DNA of 8,180 nt from Acidobacteriota bacterium (GTDB lineage Bacteria > Acidobacteriota > Terriglobia > Acidoferrales > 2-02-FULL-67-57): assembly GCA_016210895.1 (NCBI GenBank), contig JACQTG010000088.1, positions 1 to 8,180 on the forward strand, in the 5' to 3' direction. A program made the position numbers and the translations under genes. The notes below the pieces were generated by a model. The model worked only from the letters and a program-made list of their open reading frames with translations, was not told where the DNA came from and searched no databases. Below are positions 1 to 6,836 of this stretch, one piece after another. Numbering within the stretch: position 1 is the stretch's first letter; every line of letters begins with the position of its first letter.

Positions 1-912
1 GAACGGCAGCAGGTTGAAGGAGATGCGCGTCTCGACCAGCGCTTCCAGGTCCTTGAACTTCACCGGCGGCGGTTTCTGCACCGCCGCGAACAGGGCCAGC
101 CGCTCGAACTGCTGCATGCGGGCCGGCTGGGAAAGCGTGGTGGGCATGCGCGTGCCGTCGGTGCGCGAGAAGCGGTCTGCCTTGCTGGCCATGCCCATCT
201 GCTCGAGCAGGCTCAACCCCGCGCCGGGGATCATCGTCAGCGCGTCCTTCTCCGACGGGTCCATCGTCAGCCGGTACTCGCCGCTCCCGCTCGTGTCCAC
301 AAACTCCAGGATGATGTCGGTGCCCACGCCTTCGATGTAACGGTAGCGCCAGCGCTCAAAGGGATAGACCGAGGTCGAGCCGCCGCCTTCCTCCGGCAGC
401 CGCTCGTACATCCCGCCGGCGGGGTGGGATTCTACCTCGTCGGCCGGCCCGTGCATGATGTAGATGCGCCCGCGGTCGGTCCTCCAGCCCGGGATGCCGC
501 TGGCGAAGCGCTCGTTGGCGTAGGCGATGCGCCGGTAGTGCTCTTCCTTGTACTCGTTTTCGATCGAGTCCGGGGTGGGGTCACGCCGCATCCAGAACTG
601 CTCGACGAACTGTTCGCGCTCCTGCTCCGTGCTCAAGTGTCCGAAGGCCTCGCGTTCCTCGGGCAGGATGATGTAGCTGACGTCTTCCTCGAGCCACTTC
701 TTGTAGTGGGTTTCTAGCTCTTTGCGCAGTGCCTCTTCCCGGCGCTTCTTCTCTTTTTCGCTCAGCTCGCGCTGCGGCAGCCCTTCGCTCAGCGGCCGCT
801 GCTTTTCCTGGTCGGGATTGGAGGATTGCTGAGCCCGGGCAGGCACCGGCACGAGCACGGCACCCATCAAGAGCCAAAGACTAACGCGGAAAATCAACTG
901 CCCCATCGGCAT
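1..912 (-). CDS. Secreted GWxTD domain-containing protein (partial, C-terminus beyond window)
   Basis: The minus strand is open for exactly 304 codons from ATG 912 to the window edge, so the gene is 3'-truncated here. Residues 1-27 form a signal peptide: a hydrophobic stretch around residues 7-22 followed by PVPARA, with likely cleavage after Ala27. A charged, probably helical segment rich in Glu, Lys and Arg follows at about 48-75. The family hallmark is GWRTD at residues 142-146, directly followed by DRGRIYIMHGPADE. Further motifs are the glycine run at 176-178, YPFERWRYRYIEG at 183-195 and EFVDTSGSGEYRLTMDPSEKDAL at about 203-225. These are the conserved features of the GWxTD family, which I associate with Acidobacteriota and which has no established biochemical function. 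Export to the periplasm or cell surface is inferred from the signal peptide. The start is supported by a GGGGGAG ribosome site 8 nt upstream (921-927). A second in-frame ATG at 906 is possible. The gene is divergent from the exporter operon. Confidence 0.9.
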   Translation of the reverse strand, partial: MPMGQLIFRVSLWLLMGAVLVPVPARAQQSSNPDQEKQRPLSEGLPQRELSEKEKKRREEALRKELETHYKKWLEEDVSYIILPEEREAFGHLSTEQEREQFVEQFWMRRDPTPDSIENEYKEEHYRRIAYANERFASGIPGWRTDRGRIYIMHGPADEVESHPAGGMYERLPEEGGGSTSVYPFERWRYRYIEGVGTDIILEFVDTSGSGEYRLTMDPSEKDALTMIPGAGLSLLEQMGMASKADRFSRTDGTRMPTTLSQPARMQQFERLALFAAVQKPPPVKFKDLEALVETRISFNLLPF

Positions 913-941
913 AACCCGCACTCCCCCGGATGGCAGGGTTC

Positions 942-971
942 ATTCTAGGTTGGGCCTGCGTCTGGGGTCAA
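942..971 (-). promoter_or_regulatory. Sigma70-like promoter for the GWxTD gene
   Basis: On the minus strand there is a TTGACC -35 box (971 to 966), an 18-bp spacer and a TAGAAT -10 box (947 to 942). Transcription would begin near 935, giving a leader of about 23 nt that holds the GGGGGAG ribosome site at 921-927. Spacing and position fit the ATG at 912. It is predicted by eye from consensus only. Confidence 0.6.
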
Positions 972-1054
972 GGCCAAACCCTTCGAATCTGCAGGCCTCT
1001 TGCAATTCGATGCTCTCCGGCCGGGGTAGGTTGACTTCCGCGGTGCGGCGGCGC

Positions 1055-1083
1055 TTTCGTTTAGGGAAGAGTTACGCTAGGAT
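1055..1083 (+). promoter_or_regulatory. Weak candidate promoter for the exporter operon
   Basis: In the divergent gap upstream of the adaptor gene there is TTTCGT (1055-1060), a 17-bp spacer and TAGGAT (1078-1083). The -35 is poor and the -10 is reasonable. It would leave a leader of about 110 nt before ATG 1204. I see no better plus-strand pair in 913-1203, and no clear RNA structure in that leader. Confidence 0.3.
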
Positions 1084-1203
1084 AGCCATGGAGGGGAGAG
1101 AGACTATCGGTTACGAGCGCCTCCTGCCCGGGCCGTGCAGATTGGCAAAACTTTTTCCCATTGATTTTCGTAGGTACCAGGCGGGAGGGAGTCTCTGGGG
1201 GAA

Positions 1204-2583
1204 ATGACGCGTCGTCGCAAAATCGTCCTGGGGAGTGGGGCGGTGCTGGTGTTGGCCCTGGTGGTGGGGATCAGTGTGCGCCGGAGTCGCGCCGGTATCG
1301 TCGAGGTGCAGATGGGCCCGGTGAGCCGGCAGGACTTGGCCTCGATCGTCACCGCCTCGGGTGAGGTTCGCCCGCGGCACTACGTCAACATCAACTCGCA
1401 GTCGTTCGGCAAGATCATCGCCATTGAAGTGGCTGAAGGCGACGTGGTGCGCCGCGGCCAGGTGCTGCTGCGGATGGAGGCGGTGCAACCGGCCGCCGAA
1501 GTGGAAGCCCAGCGGGCCCTGGTGCGCTCGGGCGAGGCCGCGGTGGAGGCGGCGCAGGCGAGCCAACGCACGGCCCAGGCCGAAGTCGCGCGCGCCCGGG
1601 CCGATTTCGAGCGCGCCAAACTCGAATGGGAGCGCGGCCAGCAGCTGTTCGGCGCCGGCTTGGTCCCGCAGTCCGAGTACGACGCGCGCCGCTCCGCTTT
1701 TGATGGTGCCCAGGCGGCAGTAGACCTAGCAGCCGCGCGCGTGCGCCAGGCGGAAGCGGAGTTCGACCGCGCCCGCTCGCAACTTCAGCAGGCGCGCGCC
1801 ACACAGACCCGGGTGGAGGACGTGCTGCAGAAGACCATCTACACCTCGCCCATCAACGGCATTGTCACCAACCTACCCGTGCACGTGGGCGAGCAGATGG
1901 TGCCCGGCATCCAGAACAGTCCCGGCAGCTTCCTGATGACGGTGGCGGATATGTCCGAGGTGACGGCCGAGGTCAAGGTAGACGAGACTGACATCGTCAA
2001 CGTCCGCCTGGGCCACGCTGCCGAAGTCACCGTTGACGCCTACCCCAACCGTACTTTCCAGGGAAAGGTGACTGAAATCGGCACCACCGCCATCGTGCGC
2101 TCGACCGGGCAGTCGACCGCGCAGCTCACCACCGGCACCCAGGAAGCCAAAGACTTCAAAGTCGTCGTCACGCTCACCGATCCGCCCGAGAACGTTCGTC
2201 CCGGGCTCTCGACCACGGCGCGCGTCACTACCGCCACGCGGGAGAAGGTACTGGCGATCCCCATCCAAGCCCTGACCATCCGCCGCAAGGGCGATATCCA
2301 AGCTGCCGAAAATGCGTCTAAAAAAGGTAAGGCCGAGGCGGCCGATCGCCTGGCGGCCGACCCGGCCGACAAGGAAGAGCTCCAGGGCGTGTTCGTGGTC
2401 AAGGATGGCCAGGCAAGCTTCCGGCCGGTGAAGACCGGCATCACCGGGGTCACCGACATCGAGGTGACGGAAGGGCTTGAGCCAGGCGAGCAGATCGTTA
2501 CCGGCAGCTACAAAGTCCTGCGGGAGCTGAAGCACCTGGCCCGCGTGCGCAAAGAGAAGGAAGCGCAGAAGACGGGCTCCTAA
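1204..2583 (+). CDS. MacA-like periplasmic adaptor subunit (HlyD/RND-type membrane fusion protein)
   Basis: 459 aa. It would be the adaptor of a tripartite-like ABC export system, anchored in the inner membrane and reaching into the periplasm. Residues 1-7 are basic (MTRRRK), followed by one membrane segment at about 8-25. The first half of the lipoyl-like domain is at about 50-92 ([20 protein letters not shown]). An Ala/Glu/Arg-rich helical hairpin spans about 95-208, with its tip near 144-160. The second lipoyl half is at 213-232 ([19 protein letters not shown]), and beta-barrel and membrane-proximal domains follow ([39 protein letters not shown]). A charged Lys/Glu/Ala-rich insert of about 30 residues lies at 362-393 within the last domain. 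The start is fixed by an in-frame stop at 1171-1173 with no ATG, GTG or TTG before ATG 1204. GGAGG at 1184-1188 is rather far (15 nt) and GGGGG at 1197-1201 rather close. It is the first gene of the operon and the ATPase starts 5 nt after it. The family call is firm, the substrate unknown. Confidence 0.9.
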   Translation: MTRRRKIVLGSGAVLVLALVVGISVRRSRAGIVEVQMGPVSRQDLASIVTASGEVRPRHYVNINSQSFGKIIAIEVAEGDVVRRGQVLLRMEAVQPAAEVEAQRALVRSGEAAVEAAQASQRTAQAEVARARADFERAKLEWERGQQLFGAGLVPQSEYDARRSAFDGAQAAVDLAAARVRQAEAEFDRARSQLQQARATQTRVEDVLQKTIYTSPINGIVTNLPVHVGEQMVPGIQNSPGSFLMTVADMSEVTAEVKVDETDIVNVRLGHAAEVTVDAYPNRTFQGKVTEIGTTAIVRSTGQSTAQLTTGTQEAKDFKVVVTLTDPPENVRPGLSTTARVTTATREKVLAIPIQALTIRRKGDIQAAENASKKGKAEAADRLAADPADKEELQGVFVVKDGQASFRPVKTGITGVTDIEVTEGLEPGEQIVTGSYKVLRELKHLARVRKEKEAQKTGS

Positions 2584-2588
2584 CCACG

Positions 2589-3290
2589 ATGGCGCTCGGC
2601 AACGACATCCTGATCAAGACCGAGAATCTCTGGAAGACCTACGAGATGGGGGAAGTGGCGGCGGTGCACGCGCTGCGCGGGGTCAATCTGGAGATTGGGC
2701 GCACCGAGTACGTGGCCATCATGGGGCCCTCCGGCTCGGGCAAATCCACCCTGATGAACCTCATCGGCTGCCTCGACACCCCCACCGAGGGCGACTACTG
2801 GTTGAACCGGCGCCTGGTGAGCCAACTGGACGACGACGAGTTGGCCTTTATCCGCAACAAGGAGATCGGCTTCGTCTTCCAGACCTTCAACCTGCTGCCG
2901 CGCGCCACAGCCCTGCACAACGGCGAGCTGCCGCTCATCTACAGTGGCATGCCGGCCGAGGAGCGCCGCGAGCGGGCGCGCGAGGCGCTGGCGTCGGTGG
3001 ACATGGCCGAGCGGGTCGAGCACCGGCCGAATGAGCTTTCCGGCGGCGAGCGCCAGCGGGTGGCGATAGCGCGGGCGCTGGTCAACCGACCCTCCATCAT
3101 CCTGGCCGACGAGCCTACGGGCAACCTCGACAGCCAAACCAGCAGCGAGATCATGGCCGTGGTGGATAGCTTGCAGGCGCAGGGGAACACGATTTTGCTC
3201 GTCACCCACGAGCGCGACATTGCCGCCCACGCCCACCGCGTCATTCACCTGCGCGACGGCCAGGTCGAATCCGACGAGCGCCGCGCCTAG
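2589..3290 (+). CDS. ABC transporter ATP-binding protein (MacB/LolD type)
   Basis: 233 aa, the normal length for a stand-alone ATPase of the MacB/LolD/FtsE group. It would sit on the cytoplasmic face and power the two downstream permeases. All catalytic motifs are intact. Walker A is GPSGSGKST at 46-54, the Q-loop Gln is Q98 in FVFQTFNLL, and the signature is LSGGE at 150-154 followed by [10 protein letters not shown]. Walker B is IILADEP with D174 and E175, the D-loop is GNLD at 178-181, and the switch His is H207 in LLVTHE. The PLIYSG segment after the Q-loop (115-120) is typical of this subgroup, where mechanical work on periplasmic or lipid-linked substrates is usual. There is no clear Shine-Dalgarno sequence. 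The ATG lies 5 nt after the adaptor stop codon, so translational coupling is likely. MacB in E. coli carries this domain fused to its permease, whereas here it is separate. Confidence 0.93.
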   Translation: MALGNDILIKTENLWKTYEMGEVAAVHALRGVNLEIGRTEYVAIMGPSGSGKSTLMNLIGCLDTPTEGDYWLNRRLVSQLDDDELAFIRNKEIGFVFQTFNLLPRATALHNGELPLIYSGMPAEERRERAREALASVDMAERVEHRPNELSGGERQRVAIARALVNRPSIILADEPTGNLDSQTSSEIMAVVDSLQAQGNTILLVTHERDIAAHAHRVIHLRDGQVESDERRA

Positions 3291-3369
3291 GCTCTTGCCG
3301 GGGGGCTGGCCTTCTCCTATCCTCCTGGGAGGTCCCTGGCCTCGGAATTCCTGACGGGAGCGATCAACG

Positions 3370-4107
3370 ATGGAACCTGAACGTGTGGAAACGGCAGCCG
3401 ACCAGAGCGAGCTCGGCCGGCTGGGTGGAATCTTTTTCGCCCCTACGGAAACCTACCACGTGATTGCGCAGCGACCGAGCTGGCTGCTGCCGCTGGTGGT
3501 GCTGGTGGTGCTCTCGCTCGCGCTGACCTGGTGGATCGGGCAGCGCGTCGGCTGGGAAGGGATCGTGCGGGCGCAGCTCGAGCAGAGATCGAGCTTCCGG
3601 GAGGCTCCGGCCGAGCAGCGTGAGCAGATGGTGCGGCAGGGCAGCCGGACGGCACCGATCTTCGGCTACGTGTTCGGGGGGCTCGGCATGCCCATTCTGG
3701 CCCTGGTGGTGAGCGGGGTGTTACTGTTCGTCTTCAACGTGATGTTGGGGAGCGAGCTGGATTTTCGCCGGATGTTTTCCGTGGTGAGCTGGTCGCTGAT
3801 GCCCTACGCGGTGGCGACTGTGCTCGGCTTCATCATCATCGCCCTCAAGCCGCCGGAGGACGTCGACGTGCAGAACTTGGTGACCTCGAATGTCGGCGCT
3901 CTGTTCGATCCCGATCGCACCAGCAACCCGCTGCTGAGCGTGCTGCGGTCGCTCGACCTGTTCACCGCCTGGCAGATTTTCCTGCTCAGCACAGGCCTGG
4001 CGGCTGCGGGCCGCAAGCTCAGCTTCGGCAAGGCGCTTACCTGGGTGCTCATCGCCTGGGCGGTTTGGGTCGTGGTGAAGGCGGGCGGGACAGCCATTTT
4101 CTCCTAG
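3370..4107 (+). CDS. YIP1-family multi-pass membrane protein
   Basis: 245 aa with a pattern typical of bacterial Yip1-domain proteins. A short acidic N-terminus leads into GGIFFAPTETYHVIAQRPSWLLPL (about 19-42), a family-like entry motif (F.P...........P.W..P). About five hydrophobic segments follow, at roughly 37-58, 97-126, 136-159, 196-213 and 221-242. A polar, charged loop rich in Gln, Glu and Arg lies at about 66-95. The C-terminal half holds the usual W.IFLLSTGLAAA..LSFGKAL motif. No catalytic residues are evident. GGGAG at 3356-3360 lies 9 nt before the ATG. The gene sits inside the exporter cluster between the ATPase and the first permease, with a gap of 79 nt before and about 54 nt after. 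That placement suggests an accessory or assembly role for the transporter, but its function is unknown. Confidence 0.85.
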   Translation: MEPERVETAADQSELGRLGGIFFAPTETYHVIAQRPSWLLPLVVLVVLSLALTWWIGQRVGWEGIVRAQLEQRSSFREAPAEQREQMVRQGSRTAPIFGYVFGGLGMPILALVVSGVLLFVFNVMLGSELDFRRMFSVVSWSLMPYAVATVLGFIIIALKPPEDVDVQNLVTSNVGALFDPDRTSNPLLSVLRSLDLFTAWQIFLLSTGLAAAGRKLSFGKALTWVLIAWAVWVVVKAGGTAIFS

Positions 4108-4161
4108 GCCCGCGGGGCACGCGGCTTGTGGCGGAGAGGCGTTGGAGGTCTGAACTGTAGC

Positions 4162-5481
4162 ATGGCGGGCGAAACCCCAAGGCGCCGGAACCTTTTGTCC
4201 CGGCCGCTCGTTTTCCTGAACAGGATGAGAGGAGTGTCGACACGGCGGCTGTTTCTGCGCGAGCCGGCGGAGATTGCCCTGGGGACGCTGCGGACGCACA
4301 AGCTGCGGTCATTTCTGACCCTGCTGGGCGTGATCCTGGCGGTGGCAACACTCATCGGCGTGATCTCGATCGTGGAGGGGATGAACACCTACGTGGCCGA
4401 GCGGGTGGCGAACTTCGGCGCCAACACCTTCTACATTGAGCGCTACGGCATCATCACCAACGCCAAAGACTTCCTGGAAGCCCGACGGCGGAACAAGAAG
4501 ATCACGATGGAGGACTTCGAGTACTTGCGCGAGCGGCTGGTGCTGGCCGAAGAGGTGGGCGCGATTGACGGGCGGGTGGCCGAGGTGCGGGCGGGTAGAG
4601 AGAGCCTGGAAGACATCAACCTCCGGGGCGTCACCCCCAACATGGTCAACATCTTCCGGGAGAAAGTGGGACTGGGGCGGTACGTCAGTGAGGCGGACTA
4701 CCAGCGTCGCGCTCTCGTGGCCTTCGTGGGCATGGACGTGGCCGAGCGGCTCTTTCCGCAGGTGGACCCACTGGGCAAGACGCTCCTGATTGAGGGGCTG
4801 CCGTTTGAGATTGTCGGGCTCGCCGAGCGCGTGGGGACGGTTTTCGGCCAGAGCCAGGACAACTTCGTCAACCTTCCTCTTTCCACCTACCTGAAGATTT
4901 GGGGCGAGGGCCCCCCGGACAGGGGGGGACTCACGATCGGAGTGAAATACAACTCCCCCGGGGTCAAGGAGCAGGTGACCGACCAGGCGCGGGTGTTGCT
5001 GCGGGTGCGGCGGCAGCAGAAGTACGACGAGAAAGATGCGTTCGGCATCATCGCCAGCGAATCGGTGACCAACCTCTGGAACCAGATTTTCGGCGGGCTG
5101 GCCGCCGTAGCCGTGGGCATCACCTCGGTGTTCCTGGTCGTGGGCGGGATCGTGATTATGAACATCATGCTGGCCTCGGTCACCGAGCGCACGCGGGAAA
5201 TCGGCATCCGCAAGTCGCTCGGCGCCCGCCGCCGCGACATCCTGTTGCAGTTTCTGGTCGAGGCGAGCGTGCTCTCGACGGCGGGGGGCGTGGCGGGTGT
5301 GCTCGCAGCCATCGGGCTGACGCGGTTGGTGGCGGCAGTGACGCCGGTGCCGATGACCACGCCGGTAAGCGCGGTGGTGCTGGCGGTGGCCGTGTCCACC
5401 ACCGTGGGTCTGTTCTTCGGCATCTGGCCGGCGCAGAAGGCGGCGCGGCTGGAGCCGGTGGTGGCGCTGCGGGCGGAGTGA
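4162..5481 (+). CDS. FtsX/MacB-family ABC transporter permease, subunit 1
   Basis: 439 aa from ATG 4162. It has the MacB-type plan: a basic cytoplasmic N-terminus, TM1 at about 50-70 (RSFLTLLGVILAVATLIGV), a large periplasmic domain at about 71-308, and three C-terminal TMs at about 310-338, 363-390 and 403-423. The cytoplasmic coupling segment after TM2 is highly conserved (SVTERTREIGIRK, SLGARRRDI at about 339-360). The protein ends with the family tail AARLEPVVALRAE. The periplasmic part carries the usual PCD-like segments (LRGVTPNMVNIF, GRYVSEAD, FPQVDPLGKTLLI). ATG 4162 is preferred because GGAGGT lies at 4144-4149. A TTG at 4126 in the same frame has no ribosome site, and ATG 4225 or GTG 4234 would give a shorter protein closer to the usual family start. 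It has no ATPase domain and so needs the protein at 2589-3290. It probably pairs with the next permease. Confidence 0.9.
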   Translation: MAGETPRRRNLLSRPLVFLNRMRGVSTRRLFLREPAEIALGTLRTHKLRSFLTLLGVILAVATLIGVISIVEGMNTYVAERVANFGANTFYIERYGIITNAKDFLEARRRNKKITMEDFEYLRERLVLAEEVGAIDGRVAEVRAGRESLEDINLRGVTPNMVNIFREKVGLGRYVSEADYQRRALVAFVGMDVAERLFPQVDPLGKTLLIEGLPFEIVGLAERVGTVFGQSQDNFVNLPLSTYLKIWGEGPPDRGGLTIGVKYNSPGVKEQVTDQARVLLRVRRQQKYDEKDAFGIIASESVTNLWNQIFGGLAAVAVGITSVFLVVGGIVIMNIMLASVTERTREIGIRKSLGARRRDILLQFLVEASVLSTAGGVAGVLAAIGLTRLVAAVTPVPMTTPVSAVVLAVAVSTTVGLFFGIWPAQKAARLEPVVALRAE

Positions 5482-5487
5482 GCCAGG

Positions 5488-6762
5488 ATGACGCTACGGG
5501 AAAAATTGCAGTGGGGCTGGCGGCGGGACATCAGCGAGAACGTCTGGATGGCGCTCGACACCTTGCGCGGGCACAAGGTGCGCTCGGCGCTCACCGTACT
5601 GGGCATCATCATCGCCGTGATGACCCTGATCACGGTGGTGGCCATCCTGATGGGCTTCGACCGCAACATCAAGCAGGGCATCCAGAGCTTCGGGACCAGC
5701 ACCGCCTTCTTCCACCACAGGAACCCCGGCGTGCACTTCGGGCGGCCCAGCAAGGAAGAGCGGATGCGCAAGCGGCTCAACTACGATGACTTCCTGTCTG
5801 TGAAGGAAGCCTGCACCGCCTGCGCCAACGCCACCGTCTCCATCTACAGCGACGACGATGTGGACCGTGTGCGCTACAAGAGCCAAGAGGTGGTCGGGCT
5901 GGACTTTCGCGGCGCCACGGAAGAGTTCTTCTCTGTCTACGCCAACGCGGTGGTCAAGCACGGCCGGCCGTTTACCCAAGCCGAGAACCTCCACCGCGTG
6001 GAGGTGGCGGTGATTGGCGAGGACATCGCCAAGGGATTGTTTGGGGTGGTCGACCCGCTGGACAAAGAGGTCATCGTCAACGGCCACGCCTTTCGCGTAA
6101 TCGGGGTGTTGGAGAAACCGAAAGGGTCGTTCGGGCCGGGCGACAACGAGGACCGGCGCGTGGCGGTTCCCTACTGGACCTTCCGCAAGGTCTATCCGAC
6201 GGCGGAGACCCATGGCATTCGCATCGAAGCCTATCCGGGAAAGCTCCCCCAGGCGATTGACCAGACCCGGGTGGCGCTGCGCCGCAGCCGCAAAGTCCCC
6301 TTCGACAAAGAGGACAATTTCGGCTACTACACGGCGGAGTCCGTGATTCGCGAGTTCCACAACATTGTGGGGGTGGTGGCGCTGGTGACGATGACGCTGA
6401 GTGGCGTGGGCCTGCTGGTGGGCGGCGTGGGGGTGATGAACATCATGCTGGTGTCGGTCACCGAGCGCACGCGCGAGATCGGCGTGCGCAAGGCGATTGG
6501 GGCGCGCCGGCGCGACATCGTGGGGCAGTTCCTGGTCGAAGCGATGGCCCTGACCGCCGCCGGGGGCGTCATCGGCGTCCTCCTGGCCTGGGGCCTCAGT
6601 ACCCTGATCCGCGCCAACGTCTCCAGCTTGCCCACCTTCATTCCACCCTGGGCGGTCGTCCTGGGGGTGTCGGTGGCGGCCAGTGTAGGTCTCTTCTTCG
6701 GAATGTATCCTGCCGTCAAAGCCGCGCGGCTTGACCCGGTCGACGCCCTCCGCTACGAGTAA
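5488..6762 (+). CDS. FtsX/MacB-family ABC transporter permease, subunit 2
   Basis: 424 aa, paralogous to the preceding permease. TM1 is at about 33-55 (RSALTVLGIIIAVMTLITVV), the periplasmic domain at about 56-290 and the C-terminal TMs at about 292-320, 346-372 and 387-408. The coupling segment is SVTERTREIGVRK followed by AIGARRRDI (323-344), nearly identical to that of subunit 1. The tail is AARLDPVDALRYE, the classical end of this family. The periplasmic domain contains a CxxC (C109 and C112) that is absent from subunit 1. ATG 5488 lies 6 nt after the previous stop, and GGAG at 5475-5478 gives 9-nt spacing, so the two permeases are tightly co-translated and likely form a heterodimer. The last 42 coding bases are repeated at 8090-8131, beyond arsM. 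The operon seems to end here. Substrate unknown. Confidence 0.92.
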   Translation: MTLREKLQWGWRRDISENVWMALDTLRGHKVRSALTVLGIIIAVMTLITVVAILMGFDRNIKQGIQSFGTSTAFFHHRNPGVHFGRPSKEERMRKRLNYDDFLSVKEACTACANATVSIYSDDDVDRVRYKSQEVVGLDFRGATEEFFSVYANAVVKHGRPFTQAENLHRVEVAVIGEDIAKGLFGVVDPLDKEVIVNGHAFRVIGVLEKPKGSFGPGDNEDRRVAVPYWTFRKVYPTAETHGIRIEAYPGKLPQAIDQTRVALRRSRKVPFDKEDNFGYYTAESVIREFHNIVGVVALVTMTLSGVGLLVGGVGVMNIMLVSVTERTREIGVRKAIGARRRDIVGQFLVEAMALTAAGGVIGVLLAWGLSTLIRANVSSLPTFIPPWAVVLGVSVAASVGLFFGMYPAVKAARLDPVDALRYE

Positions 6763-6765
6763 GCC
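6721..6765 (+). repeat. Left copy of a 45-bp direct repeat (permease 3' end)
   Basis: This copy comprises the last 14 codons of the second permease, including its stop, plus 3 bases. It matches 8090-8134 at 42 of 45 positions, and 6733-6765 is identical to 8102-8134 over 33 bases. Homology stops sharply after the GCC that follows the stop codon. The two copies flank the arsR-arsM unit. Confidence 0.9.
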
Positions 6766-6769
6766 CCGC

Positions 6770-6796
6770 AACCTCTCAGTTTCAGAAAAAGAGGTT
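6770..6796. other. Inverted repeat between the exporter operon and arsR
   Basis: AACCTCT (6770-6776) and AGAGGTT (6790-6796) form a perfect 7-bp dyad around a 13-nt loop. The right arm overlaps the first bases of the arsR -35 box (6795-6800). It could act as a weak terminator for the permease operon, but there is no T-run after it. It could also be a binding site. The dyad itself is certain, its function is not. Confidence 0.4.
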
Positions 6797-6823
6797 GACC
6801 AGGAATAGATATTCATCTATATT
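6795..6823 (+). promoter_or_regulatory. Sigma70-like promoter of arsR-arsM
   Basis: TTGACC (6795-6800), a 17-bp spacer and TATATT (6818-6823) give a near-consensus promoter. The predicted start of transcription is near 6830, only about 5 nt before the arsR ATG at 6835. The -10 box lies inside a pair of dyads (6805-6836), so a bound repressor would block polymerase directly. Confidence 0.7.
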
Positions 6824-6836
6824 GATAAGCATCTAT
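6805..6836. promoter_or_regulatory. Tandem ArsR-type operators overlapping promoter and start codon
   Basis: Two 16-bp dyads abut exactly. The first, 6805-6820, is ATAGAT-ATTC-ATCTAT with perfect arms. The second, 6821-6836, is ATTGAT-AAGC-ATCTAT with 5 of 6 arm pairs. The array covers the spacer end, the -10 box, the predicted transcription start and the first two bases of the arsR ATG. The position and AT-rich 6-4-6 form fit autoregulation by the ArsR/SmtB-family protein encoded immediately downstream. That this ArsR binds here is inferred. Confidence 0.65.

Noticed and set aside
14..717. Plus-strand open frames over the left end
   Set aside because: They are antisense to the GWxTD gene, which has a signal peptide, a promoter and family motifs.
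1031..1036. TTGACT as a -35 box for the exporter operon
   Set aside because: No acceptable -10 box lies 16-18 bp downstream.
2320..2325. Six-A run in the adaptor gene as a programmed frameshift site
   Set aside because: The codon phase is TCT AAA AAA GGT, which does not fit a slippery heptamer, and the reading frame continues normally through the domain.
1111..2535. Minus-strand open frames opposite the adaptor gene
   Set aside because: They are shadows of the adaptor coding sequence with His/Arg/Pro-rich translations and no domain signature.
3321..3332. Palindrome CCTCC-TG-GGAGG as a terminator between the ATPase and YIP1 genes
   Set aside because: The 2-base loop is too small for a stable hairpin and there is no T-run. 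It also sits inside a same-direction operon.
4126..4128. TTG as the start of the first permease
   Set aside because: It has no ribosome site and would add 12 unusual residues. ATG 4162 has GGAGGT upstream.
4887..5780. 297-codon minus-strand and 296-codon plus-strand alternative frames
   Set aside because: Both overlap the two permease genes in other frames and have low-complexity Ser/Thr/Arg-rich or Gly/Ala/Arg-rich translations without recognisable motifs.
2589..6762. LolCDE lipoprotein-release system
   Set aside because: The ATPase plus two-permease plan is similar, but the MacA-like adaptor and the MacB-type permease tails and coupling motif favour a MacAB-like exporter.
5494..6816. 440-codon open frame on the minus strand
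   Set aside because: It lies fully antisense to the second permease, whose family motifs are unambiguous. The translation is rich in His, Gln, Arg and Asp, as is typical of a shadow frame in GC-rich DNA.
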